This document shows, piece after piece, positions 1-12,158 of a stretch of 64,000 bases of DNA. How positions within the stretch are numbered: position 1 is the stretch's first letter; every line of letters begins with the position of its first letter. A program made the translations under genes and the position numbers. The notes under the pieces are model-generated. The model worked only from the letters and a program-made list of their open reading frames with translations, was not told the origin of the DNA and ran no database searches. This DNA comes from Ricinus communis (Eukaryota > Streptophyta > Magnoliopsida > Malpighiales > Euphorbiaceae): the NCBI RefSeq assembly GCF_019578655.1, contig NC_063257.1:23205939-23269938 (forward strand), written 5' to 3'.

Positions 1-620
1 ATCTTTTATGGAGAAAATTGCCCAAGAAAAGAAATTAATTTTTGCGTTTCTTCAAGGAAATCTTCTCGTTGTAGCAACAAATTTTTTAAACCACCAAAAA
101 CCTCTTTTTTCCAAAGCTTTTAATTTTTTGACACAAGTTTCAGATCCCAAAAATCCCAACCCTTGATACAAAGTTCCAATTTATTTTTCAAAGGATTTGC
201 CAAGTGTTGTCCCTTTAATTTTTCATAGGATTTGCCAAGTGTTGTCCCCTTATTAGAGGGAGAAATTCGGCCCAAACCTGCCAGCCAACGGACGAGCGAC
301 ATGTCAGCTAGGAGTTGACCTCTGTCCAGGCTAAGCTGACCTCGCACGAGCTCAAGGATGAACAGGTGCGAGGCTAGATGCAGAGCCCATGCCCTCAGGT
401 TAAATACTCGATTCATGTGCATACACGTTGGAGTCATGTGAGTTCAAGTTGAGTGTGCGCGAGCTTACCTTGGGCACACGTGAGGTCATAGGTCGCTCGC
501 TGTCCGGACAGACTCGCGCGAGCTTAGATTGAGCTTGCGTTAACTTAGACTGAGCCCGTGTGAGTACAACCTTCTAGACCCATCACCATTATTTTCATTG
601 GTATTTTTATTCAGTTTAGT
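1..620. other. Unassigned repeat-like sequence
   Basis: No convincing coding region is seen. The stretch from about 250 to 590 is richer in G+C than its surroundings and repeats short words around 'gcgcgagctta' and 'gagctcac'. Similar alternating 'gcgctagc' words occur inside the Tat-like LTRs further along (about 22670-22740, 33810-33950 and 34370-34400), so this could be part of an LTR of that type. This is inference only. The 105-codon minus-strand frame at 120-437 shows no recognisable motif. Confidence 0.3.
192..248. repeat. Two-copy ~35-bp tandem duplication
   Basis: The words 'aggatttgccaagtgttgtc' occur at 192 and again at 227, each preceded by a 'tttttca' run. This is a 35-bp offset direct duplication with almost no divergence, so it is recent relative to the surrounding decayed elements. 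Confidence 0.8.
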
Positions 621-759
621 ATTATTTTTTCCTTGGGCAATTTTTCTAAGATGTTAGGGTTACAGTTTCTTTTTGTCTTTCGGTTCTACAGCCAACTAAA
701 CCTTTTCATCATCAGTCTTTATATAACTCTAGTCTCCTAATGATAATAGAACCATTTGT

Positions 760-3545
760 TCTTATTGTCAAATGGGAAAAGGTCCCAAATCATCATTCAA
801 TCTTTCCATTAGTTCTATTAAGCATCTTCTTAAAAAATTACATTATGAATTATGGGGACCTGCCCTAATTGCTTCTTGCCAAAAATTTCAAATATTATGG
901 TATTATCACTAATGATTTTACTAGATATTGTTGGATAATTCCTTCTTGAAAGAAATCTGAATTTATTTAAAATTTTCTTAAACTTTAAAAACTTATTAAA
1001 ATTGTTTTGGTAGAAAAATTAAAATTTTTCAAAGTGATGGTGAAGGTGAATTCACTTTCAAAAATTTTAAAACTCATTTGCAATAGTGTGGTATTCATTA
1101 TCAAATATCTTTCCCAAACACTACTGAGCAAAATGATGTTGCCGAAAGAAAACACCGTCATGTTGTTGAAACTGGCTTAACTTTGCTTTTTCAATCTAAA
1201 CTTCCTCTTAAGTATTGGATGGATGCATTTCTCACTGCTACTTAATTAATCGCATACCTTCTACTAAATTGTAAATGCAAACTCCATTCTTTAAACTCTT
1301 TGGTACTAACCCAAATTATGAAAGTTTAAGAAATTTTAGATATAGGTGCTTTCCTTACCTAAGGAGCTATGGAAAGAATAAGTTTTCCAAGAAAATATAT
1401 CCATGCATTTTCATCGGTTATAGTCCAATCCACAAGGGATACAGATGCCTAGACCCAACAACTAATCATGTTTACATTTCACGGCATGTAGTCTTTGATG
1501 AAAGCATTTTTCTTTTTGATCAAAACTCTAAAGAAACTACAAACTCTTTGCCCAAAATGGTTACGTACATCGACTATGAGGCTTGGATTCAAAAAGGGAT
1601 TACCTCCATATAAGAAAGCTGAAAATGAAAAACTTGATGATAACCAAAAATTAATACATAAGCCATTATTCTCCTTTGATCCTCTACCACCTTCCACACC
1701 TTATAATGACAATATACAATCCACTTCTACCCAAGAATCTCTATCAAACACTTCTGCAAAAGGCACAACACCAATGAATCAGATAACTCAAATGATATTA
1801 GTGACTTATCTTATGCTCCTAATGATTTACCAGATATTTCTAATAATCTATTTATTGACTTAAAAACTCCATCGATAAGTACAACAAGACAAGAGCATCC
1901 TATGATCACAAGGAGACATCTAGCTCAAAACCCGCAACTTGATCCTCTACTAGCAACTGAAACTCCAAGAATAAAATACCGACGTCATACTGCACTATCT
2001 TGCACTATTGATATGAGTGAACTAGCTACATATAGAAAAGCTCTCACCATTCCATATTAGCATGCAGCTATAAAATAAGAACTGCATGCTCTTCACTCTA
2101 ATAAAACCTATACCCTTGTACTAAGACCCATTCATAAGAATGTCATTAGTTCAGAATGGATATTTAAAATAAAACTTAAAGATGATGGTACTCTAGATCC
2201 ATACAAAGCTCGATTAGTAGCTAAAGGCTACACTCAAGTCCAAGGAATTGATTATAAAGAAACTTTTTAGTCTTGTTGTGAAAGTAACTATAATTCGGTT
2301 TGTCCTTGCCATTGTTGTTTCATTAAATTGGACATCAAGACAACTTGATGTCAAAAATGTCCTCTTCATGAGCAGCTAAAGGAAATGGTGTACATGGAAC
2401 AACCTCTAAGCTTCAAAGATCCTCAACTTCCTCACTTCGTGTGCAAATTAAATAAATATTTCTATGGTCTTAAACAAACACTAAGAGCTTGGTGTGATCG
2501 TTTATCAAAATTTTTGATTCATTCTGGTTTTATGTGTAACACTGTCGGTTCTTTTTTGTTTATTTTTCATACTGACTTTACAATTATTCTCATGCTAATT
2601 TATGTCGATGACATTGTTTTGATAGGAAACAACAATCATCTTATTCAATGACTAATAGATGCCTTGGCAGAAGAATTCGCTATTAAAGATTTAGGACAGC
2701 TCCATTATATCTTAGGATTTGAAGTTCGTTACACCGATGAAGGTATCACCCTCACACAAAGTAAATATGCCAAAGACCTTGTCTCTTGAGCTGGCTTGGC
2801 TGAAAGTTCTCATTTTAATACTCTCGTGGCCTTTAAAAGTGAACTTGCCGATAAGGATAGTTTCAGCATAAATGCCAAAGAGCATCGAAGCTTAGTAGGA
2901 GCACTTTTATATCTCAGCCATACTCGTCCCGACATTGTTCAAGCTGTAAACAAGGAATGTCAACAGGTCCAAAAGCTAACAACGAGTGATCTCAAAGCAA
3001 TCAAACGAATACTACGATATGTGAAAGGAACACTAACTTTCAGACTTCACTTCTCCCGACAAAGCTTATTCAACCTTTATGGTTCCTGCGATGTTGACTG
3101 GGCTGGATGCCCAATGACAAGATGAAGTACCTCTGGTTATTATATATATCTTGGAAGTAATTGTATCACCAAGTAATCAAAAAAGCAACCAACGGTCTCA
3201 CGGTTTAGCTCAGAAGCAGAATATCGCGCTATGGTGGCTGCCACAACAGAGCTCATATGGATTACCTTCCTTCTTCGAGATGTAGGCCTAAGGCTTCATC
3301 AACCACCTCAATTGTTTTCAAATAATATGAGTGCCTTGTACATGACTTTAAATCCTATTTTTCATCCTCGATCAAAACACATAACTATTGACTACCACTT
3401 TATCAGGGAAAAAAGTGGCGCTTGGCACTCTCATTACACGATTGTTTGCTCCATTCAATAAATAGCTGACATTTTTATATAACCCTTACCAAAACTTCCA
3501 TTCCAACAATTATGAAGCAAGCTTGGAGTCCATTTCACCATTTCC
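760..3545 (+). pseudogene. Broken copia pol (integrase, RT, RNase H)
   Basis: This was the polyprotein that integrates and reverse transcribes the element. Integrase: a C..GK-type zinc-finger end near 760, then a core whose 'TEQNDVAERKHRH' at about 1125-1160 matches the E-containing integrase motif, and the C-terminal 'FIGYS...KGYRCLDP' segment at 1275-1500. RT: 'EWIFKIKLKDDG' at about 2150 and an intact 'LIYVDDIVLIG' active site near 2600-2630. RNase H: 'VDWAGCP' near 3095 and 'SSEAEYRAM' near 3215-3235. In-frame stops occur near 1243, 2268, 2649, 2788, 3124 and 3174, and the frame changes repeatedly, so it is non-functional. The copia assignment is secure; the lineage was not determined. 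Confidence 0.85.
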
Positions 3546-3553
3546 TCCAACTT

Positions 3554-3562
3554 GAAAAAGGG
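3554..3562 (+). other. Polypurine tract of the copia element
   Basis: A 'gaaaaaggg' purine run lies just after the end of RNase H and directly before the LTR. This is the expected site of plus-strand DNA priming. Confidence 0.6.
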
Positions 3563-3949
3563 TGAAGAAGATAAACACTAACACCATCAACGAAACTCTA
3601 AGAATGGGAACTGTACTCAATATGAAAACTCAAAGAATGACTACAATAGTCAACATTTAAATTCCAAGAATAGCAATTGCAACCAGCAAGAAATTCTAAG
3701 GATAGCAATTAGGACAAGAATGGAAACAATCTTCAAATCTCTTCAAATTCAAATAGCTAGTAAAATGTTCCTAACGCTTATTAAAATATAATTCAGTAAT
3801 GTGCTGCAATCTTGGTTATCATTCGTAACCATTTACTATTTTTATATTCTTCCTTTTTATAGCTCTTGCGTATATGTATATAAGGAGAGGATTTGTACTC
3901 TTTGAATCAAAGAATGTGATATATTTTTGCTTTTTTTCTCTTTAAATAT
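3563..3949 (+). repeat. 3' LTR of the first copia element
   Basis: It begins 'tgaagaagataaac' directly after the polypurine tract. A TATA-like 'tatatgtatataaggag' at about 3870-3887 is followed by a T-rich stretch, as in an LTR promoter and poly(A) region. The right boundary is set by the start of the satellite. No second copy is in the window to confirm it. Confidence 0.6.
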
Positions 3950-4910
3950 GACACCAATTTAGAATATTTTGGACACTGATATGGGCAATCTAACACTACC
4001 AGAGTGAAGTAAAAACACCAAAATTATTTGCATTAAAAATACAGGACATAAAAGTTACTAGTAATAATAAATATTTGATTATAACATCCAAAATAAGCTT
4101 AATGGCTAGTACTTTTTCATTCAGAATTCATGTTAAATAATTAAATACTAAATTAATAAAAATTAACCAGGTCTTAATATTTTTCTAATGACTGTTTAAC
4201 TACAAAATTTAAGAAATTGCATATATTTTAGTGTAAAAAATAATAAAAAAATATATAAAGATTTATACATTTATTTTGAAATTTTTTATCCAAAGCTAAT
4301 AAAAGTATGTCATGTAACAGGATTTTTAAGACGTTATTAAAGAAATACTAAAACACCAAAGCATATAAGTTAAGACACCAAGACTATAGTAGTCAACATG
4401 ACACTAATGTAGAATATTTAGGACACTAAAATAGAGGCAATCTAACAATACTAAAGTGAAGTAAGGACTCCAAATATATTCGTTTCTAGAAAAAGGACAT
4501 CAAAGTTAAGTAATAATAAAAATTTGATTATAGTATCCAAAATAAGCTTGATAGCCGATAATTTTTCTAATATATGTTATGTATTATTTCAATATTTTTT
4601 AGTCATAGTTCATGCTAAATAAAAAAAAATTAATAAAAACAAATAAGATCTTAATTATTTTTCTAATAACTCTTTAATAATAAAATTTAAAAAAATTGCA
4701 CTTATTCTAGTGTAAAAAGTAGAAAATAAGTAAATAGAAACTTATGCATTTTCTTTGACTTTTTTATTCAAACCTAATAATCACATGTTATATAATAGGA
4801 TTTTCAAGACATTACTAAAGAAATACTAAAAGACCAAAGCATATAAGTTAATACACCAAGATTATACTAGTCAACATGACACCAATATAGAATATTTAAG
4901 ACACTTAGAC
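3950..4910 (+). repeat. ~470-bp satellite-like tandem repeat, block A
   Basis: Monomers begin 'gacaccaatgtagaatattt' (degenerate) at 3950, 4400 and 4878, giving units of 450 and 478 bp. Each unit carries, in the same order, 'ggcaatctaacac', 'aaggacaccaaa', 'ttgattataat', 'aataagcttaatggct', 'atttttctaat', 'ctttgac' and 'agacaccaagactatag'. The third unit is cut at 4910 by the solo LTR and resumes at 7301. No coding potential is seen. Confidence 0.85.
4906..4910. other. Left target-site duplication (tagac)
   Basis: 'tagac' at 4906-4910 is repeated exactly at 7296-7300, flanking the TG...CA-bounded solo LTR. Confidence 0.85.
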
Positions 4911-7295
4911 TGTCGCACCCCAACTCAAACATCCAATTGAATAGCAATATATATATATATATATTTAACTTCATAAATATAATTTACTACTTAGTTACAA
5001 TATACATTCATACAATCTAAGTGACAAGACATACTTAATATATATAAGGAATATTCATACATTATTTTAATTCACATAAGTTCCCAAAATGCCCCAATGC
5101 TTTAGATAACTCCTCTGGCCCACCTGATAATATTGACTGATGCAAAGAGAGCAATGCATAGTTAAGGCTATTTACAACTACACTAACCTGAAAAAAAATT
5201 TGCTAAGGAATGAGCTAGCGACTCAATAAGCATTTAATTTACTAAACTATAGCATATTAGGCTAGAATTGTCAATACAAAAAATTATACCAACACTTAAC
5301 TAACAATCACAAAATCAACCATTTCAATTATTCTCATAAACAAATAATTTCATCTCACATAATGCAAATAATCTCAAACTCAACCAAGTCAAATAATTCA
5401 ATTCCACATTATTTCTATCAAATTGGGATCAGATGACTTATCTTTACATTTCTTCACATTTTTAAATTTCAGTAACCACTTGACAAGACTATCCGCCCGG
5501 CTCAGTCTTGCCATCTCACATACTCGGATAGCTATCTGCCCGGCTCAGCTTTCCCGATCACACAATATCCATACAAGAGTCATCAATCCTTAATCACAAT
5601 CATTTCACTTCACAACACATCACAATCAATTCACTTCACAACACATCACAATCAATTCACTTTACAACAAGCCAAAAACATAACTAATATCAACTCAGTC
5701 AACCAAGAAATTATCAAGTAATCAAACAGCAGTTCCTACTCAATATACACAAAGTTTAGTCTATTAAATACTTACCAAAATTTATAGAATAACAAAGTAA
5801 TCCTATTCTTTTTCTCTTACGACTTCCTTGCCTTTGGATGAACCTATTCACATATTCAATACAAATACAATTCAATCACAAGGTATAAATATACATATCT
5901 TTACTATCCATAAAACATCACATTTCAACAAAATAACATATATTCTAGATATTAATATGATGCATGAGATGAATGACAACAAATCAACATATTTGTTGAT
6001 GAAGGCAGCTTGTAGGTACTGATTTAGAAATTACACCAAAACTTATGTACAATTAATAAAAATCTCATATTTTCCAGAATTATACTTCCATTTTTATAGC
6101 AACCATAGCAGAAAGAATCACTTCAAAATCATTGGTATAGAAATAGTTATGGCATTTTCTATACAGCTGCTCCAATTTCCATCTAAACAGAACAGCAAAA
6201 AGTTTCCTATTAAATGACCAATCAAACGAATAAATTTTCAGATGAAACTCTCCAGATATAAAGTTAACATTCTAGAGTTTCTATAGACACTAATGTTACT
6301 CAATTTGGACTTCTCTAGCTCAAGTTGTGAAACACAAAATTAGCAATAAATTTCTGAATCCTAAGTCCGATTTCTGCTTAAAACAGTTTCGAGCAGGCCA
6401 TATTAAGTTCAACATATCTCACGTTATACTCAACGAAAACTTATGAAATTTTGCAGACATATACTAGATATATAAATGAACAACTTTCATGTTTAACTCT
6501 CTGCTTGGTTAAGCCTCTAAATGCCTCAAAATGTCAGCACAAAAACCAGGTCACCTGCTGAATCATAAACAGAGCAGCAGCAAATCGAACCTCATAAGTT
6601 CCTACTCACTCAACGATCTGCAAAACCATTTTACAGAGATATTCTTGAAACATATTCCTACAACATTCATGTTTGGAAATTTTCGAGATAAAGCCTCTAA
6701 GGTCACGAAATCAGAGGTGAAAAATCTGCCCAGAAATTTCAGCTTCAAGATCACAAGTAATAGCATGTTCACTCTTGATTAAACAATTCCAAAACACATA
6801 ATCATTAACAATTTCATATCATTAATCCTAATTTACAGCAAAATCAAGCAATTAAAATTACTCACCTTTGTTTCACTTGATTAAGAAAGCCCAAATCTTT
6901 CAAACTTAAAAGAAGAATTAAATTTTCACTTACTAAAAGTTTGTAGAGTTTGATTTGGAAAATCAAAGTTGAAGAAGAAAAGGAGAAGAATGAGAGAGAC
7001 AAAGAAGAAGAGGAAATAGGAAAGCATGCGTAGAAATGAACAAATGAAAGAGGTGGTATATTGGTGTAAAAATAGGTAATTTTACAATTTAATCCTCTTT
7101 CTTTCTAACTTTCCAATTTAGTCCAAAATCATTACTTTTCAATTAAATCAGTATGTAACTAAATAATTTATTTATCTACCACATAATATAATAAAATAGA
7201 TCATACATAATCATGATGCAAATGACATGTTTAATGACATGCTAATGAATATTAATTATTAATAAAAAAGGAAAGAAATAAATTTGGTTTTGACA
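4911..7295 (+). mobile_element. Solo LTR, 2,385 bp, gypsy-like
   Basis: The segment begins 'tgtcgcacccc' and ends 'ggttttgaca', so its ends are TGTC...GACA. It is flanked by identical 5-bp duplications and inserted in a satellite monomer whose sequence continues on the other side. No gag or pol reading frame and no primer-binding site are visible inside. Length and the 'TGTCGCACCCC' start are typical of large Ty3/gypsy LTRs, so it is read as a solo LTR left by LTR-LTR recombination. The internal 64- and 83-codon frames at 5828-6022 and 6531-6782 have no recognisable domain. An (AT)9 tract lies at 4947-4964. Orientation is inferred from the T-G-first end and is uncertain. Confidence 0.8.
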
Positions 7296-7300
7296 TAGAC

Positions 7301-7440
7301 ATAGGCAATCTAACACTATTAAAGTGATGTAAGGACACCAAATATATTTGCTTAAGGACATCAAAATTACATAATAATAAAAATTTAATTATAATATCCA
7401 AAATAAGTTTGACAGCTAATAATATTTCTAATATATTTTA
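7301..7440 (+). repeat. Satellite block A, continuation
   Basis: It resumes with 'ataggcaatctaacactatt', exactly where the monomer was interrupted at 4910, and runs through 'aggacaccaaatatatttgc' and 'ttgacagctaata' before similarity fades near 7440. Confidence 0.8.
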
Positions 7441-7784
7441 GATATTATTTCTATATTATGTTAGTATATTTAATTTTCGACTGAGAAAGAATAATATCAT
7501 TATCAATTGTTTATTCTTTTTTTCATTATAATTAAGTCTTGATTTTGGTCTTTATTGAAGTTGTCTTATGAATAGAATAATACACTTATGCAAATTAAGA
7601 TAGATGATTTTATAATAGTATTATTAAATAATATTTTTATATTAATAGTCTTTGGGGAAATTATCATCAAATTATGTTACTATTAGTATAAATAATTAAA
7701 AAAATAAAACTTCAAGGGCAAAAATTTTCTATAATAATAAAATTTAGAGAGATGATAGTTGTTCTTAAAAGTGTGAATTTCTAT
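7441..7784. other. A+T-rich stretch, nothing recognised
   Basis: No reading frame, repeat unit or terminal motif could be assigned. It may be diverged satellite or the outer part of another insertion. Confidence 0.4.
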
Positions 7785-8307
7785 CACCATTTTTCTTTAG
7801 GGGATGCAATCATGATCCTCTTAGATTAGGAAATAGGGACAAAAATTGTCCTCTAGGGCTGAATATTGTCTCCTAAAGTAGGGACGAAAATCATCTCCAA
7901 AGAAGAGGACGAAAATTATCCCTAAAAAAGGGACCAATATCATCTCCTAAAATGAGGATGATTATCCTCCTAAAAGGAGGGGATAAAAATCATCCCCTAA
8001 ATTGGGGTGATAATTGTCCTCAAAGATAAAGAATAATAATTGTTCTTAAAGATGGGAATGAGAATCGTTCTTAAAGATGGGAATGAGAATCGTCCCTAAA
8101 GATGAGGATGAATATCGTCTTTTGTTTATAAAGAAGATAATCATCCCTCATTATAGGGGCAATAGTTATCCCCACATGAAGGAATAATAATCATCTCTTA
8201 ATGTGGGGACGATAATCGTCCTTTCAAATTGGGACAATATTGGTATTGTTATCCCTTATTCAATAGAGGACAGAGGTAATAGGAATGACATGTGGGGATG
8301 ATTTTAA
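7785..8307 (+). mobile_element. Left part of a small CACTA-like element with palindromic repeats
   Basis: It begins 'caccatttttctttagggga'. The matching end at 20664-20746, read in reverse, begins 'cactattaaaaacataaaat' and continues 'aggggatg', giving an imperfect CACTA-type inverted terminal repeat. The interior, about 7840-8260, is a degenerate ~30-bp tandem repeat of a palindromic word of the form GGGACGATnATCGTCCC followed by TAAA, which resembles the subterminal transposase-binding arrays of CACTA elements. No transposase frame is present. No clear 3-bp target duplication is seen ('tat' on the left, 'atg' on the right). Confidence 0.5.
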
Positions 8308-9480
8308 TGTTAGGTAAATTTCAAAAGTGCATGGATCGCAACAAATAGTAAAGAATGAATATGAGTATCATTCCTACGAGGAGATTGATACCAAGTACCA
8401 GCCCTAATTATATTTTCACAATCTAACAAAATCACATAATTATATTTGAATAAACAACTAACAAAAAAAAACTTAAAGTAAGAATAATTCTTTTTAAAAA
8501 TCTAATAATTAAAACTAGAGCTTGGATTTGCTTCACTAGCTATTACTCGGATTATAGGATCCTTTCATAATTCAAATTATTAACTTAGTCAAGGGTAAAT
8601 CACTCAAATTACTTAGAGTCTTTTTCGAGCTCATCTAAGAATACCAAAATCAAGTACAACATATTTTCATGGTCACAAATTATTAACTAGGGTTCATTAA
8701 GTTCCTTAGTAATTTATGACTTTCCGAAGGATTCGTCTACTTTCGTGATCGAGGTTCCTAAGTTTTATAAGTCTATGAGCTGATAAATCATGCAACTTTC
8801 ATTGTCTTTAAATTACCTAAAAATATGTATTTAATTGATTCAAACTCTTGAATCATTGTACAAATCTTCTTGATATCCTTGAATTAGTCTTCACGAGTTC
8901 TGTCTCTATGATGGTTCATTTTTTTTCAAAATTGCTATTTGTCCCCCTTCTATACCTAAGAATCAAAGGAAACCCTGATTTGCCCTTAATTTTCGAGTAT
9001 TATGTTTAAGGAAACTCTCTTTTATTCAACACAGCTTGGCACATGCCCATGTGTAATATCATGCTGAACTTCTAAAATTTTTTCAATTTGGGCAAAAACG
9101 GTTACAGTTTCAAGCAGTCTGTGTGATGCTCGTTCATCATACTCTTCAAAATCCAGAGGTAGACACGGCTTCTAGCACGATTGTATGTAAAGCCATGCTT
9201 CCTAATTCTTATTCCGGCGTGCAACACAGGCAAAAGCACGCCCGTATTTATTTTTATGACGATTTAGGATTTCTCTCTAATCTTTCCTACAAAAAAGAAA
9301 AAAATATATTAAAATCAAATATAAATTCCTAAATAAACTAAAAGTAAATAAAATACTAAAATTAAGGTGCAACTTAAATAAACTCCTAATTAAACCTAAA
9401 TTCTTTCTAACTAATACTAACTATTTATTCAAAATTCATTAAAATTTAACTCAAAACACATGTGTAAAATTACACAATAA
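8308..9480 (-). repeat. 3' LTR of the first Athila-like element
   Basis: It shares long collinear stretches with 19305-20663, including 'gaggagattgataccaagta', 'tgcttcactagctattactc' (close match) and 'atggttcatt'. Compared with the other LTR it lacks roughly 200 bp (the counterpart of about 19855-20045), while carrying about 45 extra bases next to the polypurine side. It ends just before the pyrimidine run 'attctcccac' at 9481. Confidence 0.8.
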
Positions 9481-9490
9481 ATTCTCCCAC
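9481..9490 (-). other. Polypurine tract of the Athila-like element
   Basis: On the minus strand this reads 'gtgggagaat', immediately upstream of the 3' LTR. Confidence 0.6.
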
Positions 9491-11470
9491 ATTAGAATTT
9501 TGCTTGTCTTGAAGTAAAAGATAAAATTTAATATTTTAAAAACTAGCTCAACTACAATAAAAGAGTTACAATGTCTAAGTAATACAAGTGGATAATACCA
9601 AGACCAAAAATATTTATTAAGAAAGATAATTGGACAAAAGTACATTATATTTGAATAATTTACTAATCACAATCTAAGTATTTGACTATTTGAAATCCAA
9701 TAGACAAAACGCTAGGAGAAGAGCATCAAAGATTATAATTCCTTTAAAACAAAAATTGGTTGTGAATGCATTTTACGCTCCATTTCACAATGTCTTTTCT
9801 TTAATTATTTTGATGAGTGCATTTTACGCTCCATCTCACTTTTTTTATCTCTCAAAACATCCCACTTTTAGTATTCCCCTGCCATTCTCGCACTACTAAG
9901 CTTGGATACCGCCAAATGGACCCTTTGGATACTCGCACTCTAATTAGAGCATTGGAGTAGATTTAAAGCACAAGAATTTAAATTTTAAGTATTGCTCTTA
10001 TTAAGAAAAGAGAAAAAATTTCTTTATTATAATTATAAAGAATTAAAATAATACGCATTCTCTCACAAGGCTAAGCTTAAATTTAATCTCTGAGTTAAGC
10101 ATAAATCACAAGAACTAAATTACTCACACATGAAGCCCATGTTCAACTATCTTAAATAATAAACCATTCAGTAGTTCTATAATTAAATCAAAATGCATAT
10201 TTTGTACATCATTGCTCTCTAATCATAATTGAGCTTAAATTTTTGCATAAAAAAAAAATAAAATAAGGGTTTTAAGGACATTCATTACAATAAATGTGGA
10301 AAATTGAGTTGAAAATTAATAAAAATTAAAAAATATGGAAGAAAAATAAAATACAAAATGAAACCATCCCATACCTAGTCCCTAAATGCATTGAACATGC
10401 AATATGCAAAATATATGATCCACCTCACACTATCCTAGGCATTATCTTCAATGACTGAAATAAGAAAAAGAAATAAAATAAATATAAATAAATTAAATAG
10501 AAACATAAAGCAAATAAGAAAAAGGAATAAAGGTGAATGGAAGTATTGCCCTGAATTGGTTGTATTGGAACATAATGTGCATCAGCTTCCAAATATACGA
10601 TAATCAAAAGGAAAACACAGCAAAAAATAACATAAAAAAATAAAAATAGACATAAAATGTTAAATAATTGAAACATAAACATGAACATAAACCTAAGTGC
10701 TAAGAAACACATAAAAATAACATCAAAAATATCCAAAATAAAGGTGAATATCCAAAAGCATAACATCAGTCATCAAGAGCAATCTCGTCTCCATAGTAGG
10801 GAGAATTGAAGAAAAAAAGGTGAAAAGGTGAAGAAGGGAGAATGAAAAGAAAAGAGAAAGAAGAAAAATATGAAAAAAGATAAATGTTGTGGCACGGGCA
10901 TGTTGTTGCCAATTTGTCTGCCCGTATCGAAAGATTGAGGATTACACGGTCATGCAACTCGTAGATCTTAGCTTGAAAAGCAATATGATAGAACACAGCC
11001 ATATGCAAAGCCGTGTGGCTGATCATGCATGAATTTAGAAATTGAGTTTTAACATGATTTAGAGAGGCAAGGCCATGTGTCAAGCCGTGTGTCTACCCGT
11101 GTGTGGTATTGGATTTTAAATGTAAAGGACACAGAATGACGCACGAGCATGTGCTAAAAATTGCAAACAATAACAAGTATGCAAACCTGAGCATGGCCAA
11201 CACCATGGCCATATTTATAGTCATGTCTGCCTTCTGTTCCACATTTATTTTATTTTTCAATGCTCCCCTTCATGCATGATAATCATATGTTAAAAACTTA
11301 AGAAAATCAAGCTAAATAAAGTGAAAGTCTAACATAAAGTTAGGAGAAAAATAAAATAGAAACTAGAATAGAAAATTATTGGGTTGCCTCTCAATTAGCA
11401 CTAATTTAAGGTCATTAGCTTGACCGAACCGCTATGATCTCAATCTGGATCTTTGAATGTGCAAGAGAGA
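9491..11470 (-). other. Non-coding 3' region of the Athila-like element
   Basis: This lies between the integrase tail and the 3' LTR, where Athila-type elements may hold an env-like frame. The two longest minus-strand frames (10425-10766 and 10766-11083) are low-complexity and hydrophobic because of A+T richness, and have no convincing signal or env-like motif. The word 'gccgtgtg' and its variants recur at 10890-11230, as they do in the LTR. Near 11390 the text 'gggttgcctctcaattagca' marks the start of the untranslated tail. Confidence 0.55.
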
Positions 11471-11479
11471 CTCTTTAGG

Positions 11480-11956
11480 CTATATTCTCTTATGTGAAAG
11501 AGCTTAAGGCATTATCTACTGACTTGGAATATTTCATTTGCCATTGTTGAGAGTTCAACAGCTCCATGCAAAAAATTTTGCTTAATTCTGAAGGGTCCAT
11601 ACCATCTTAACTAGAGTTTGCTCGAAAAAGGCTTATGTCTTGGATTGGAAAGAAGCATTAATTCTCCTTCTTTAACCTCTTTCTTTATAGATGTTTATCA
11701 TGTGACTTTTTAGTTTTTTTCTTTGTAGATCTTTGCATTCTCATAAGCATCCATCCTAAATTCCTTAAGTTCATTAGGTTGGAGAAATCGCTTAGCTCTC
11801 GCATTTGGATCAATGTCATCTTTTTTTGCATCATGAACTAAAAATGCTTTAAGGGAATTACTAGTGAATTGTTGCTTGAACACTCCTACACAACTCTCTC
11901 TCACATCCACTCTAAAGCACAAACCATATTGCAGTTTGCTTTGCCATTTTGAAGAT
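11480..11956 (-). pseudogene. Protease linker fused to the integrase C-terminus
   Basis: Read on the minus strand, the sequence starts in the post-protease linker ('CFRVDVRESC...', '...AFLVHDAKKDD'). After about 'DIDPNARAK' it becomes the integrase tail ('RFLQPNELKEFRMDAYENAK', then 'IYKEK', 'HDKHL' and degraded sequence to about 11480). The whole of RT, RNase H and the integrase core is missing, and the junction stays in frame over at least 70 codons. The fusion is therefore an internal deletion, and it predates the copia insertion at 11957, which sits in the linker. Stops beyond 11710 end the frame. The deletion call is inferred from domain order. Confidence 0.7.
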
Positions 11957-12158
11957 TGAAGAAACTTGATTCAATATTCACTCTTATTGAATTGCTCAAG
12001 TATAAAAATTTATACAGACTCTCCTTTACAAGATTCATATTACAATACAAACTAGGAAGAAAATAAATATTTCTAAGAGATAGGAACATATATGGTAAAA
12101 CATAAATACAAAATATATATACTGTTTAGGAGATAAATAATAAATCAAATCTTCTATA
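11957..12158 (-). repeat. 3' LTR of the nested copia element
   Basis: A 202-bp LTR collinear with 16816-17013. Both begin 'tgaagaaactt' and share 'cactcttattgaatt', 'gaaaataaatatttct' and 'gataggaacatatatg'. The left copy ends 'cttctata', where the right copy has 'cttctaca'. Confidence 0.9.

Larger units (their letters stand above)
640..3949 (+). mobile_element. 5'-truncated Ty1/copia retrotransposon
   Basis: A decayed copia element on the plus strand. The domain order integrase, reverse transcriptase, RNase H, polypurine tract, 3' LTR is readable across several frames. gag and the 5' LTR are not recognisable, so the element is truncated near 600-760. The 3' end abuts the ~470-bp satellite at 3950. 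No target duplication can be recovered because the left end is missing. Confidence 0.85.

Noticed and set aside
5828..6782. Two small frames inside the solo LTR
   Set aside because: They are short, without domains, and sit in an LTR bounded by a perfect target duplication.
10425..11083. Possible env-like genes of the Athila-like element
   Set aside because: The hydrophobic residues come from A/T-rich codons; no signal peptide with cleavage site or glycoprotein-like domain could be identified, and the two frames simply abut.
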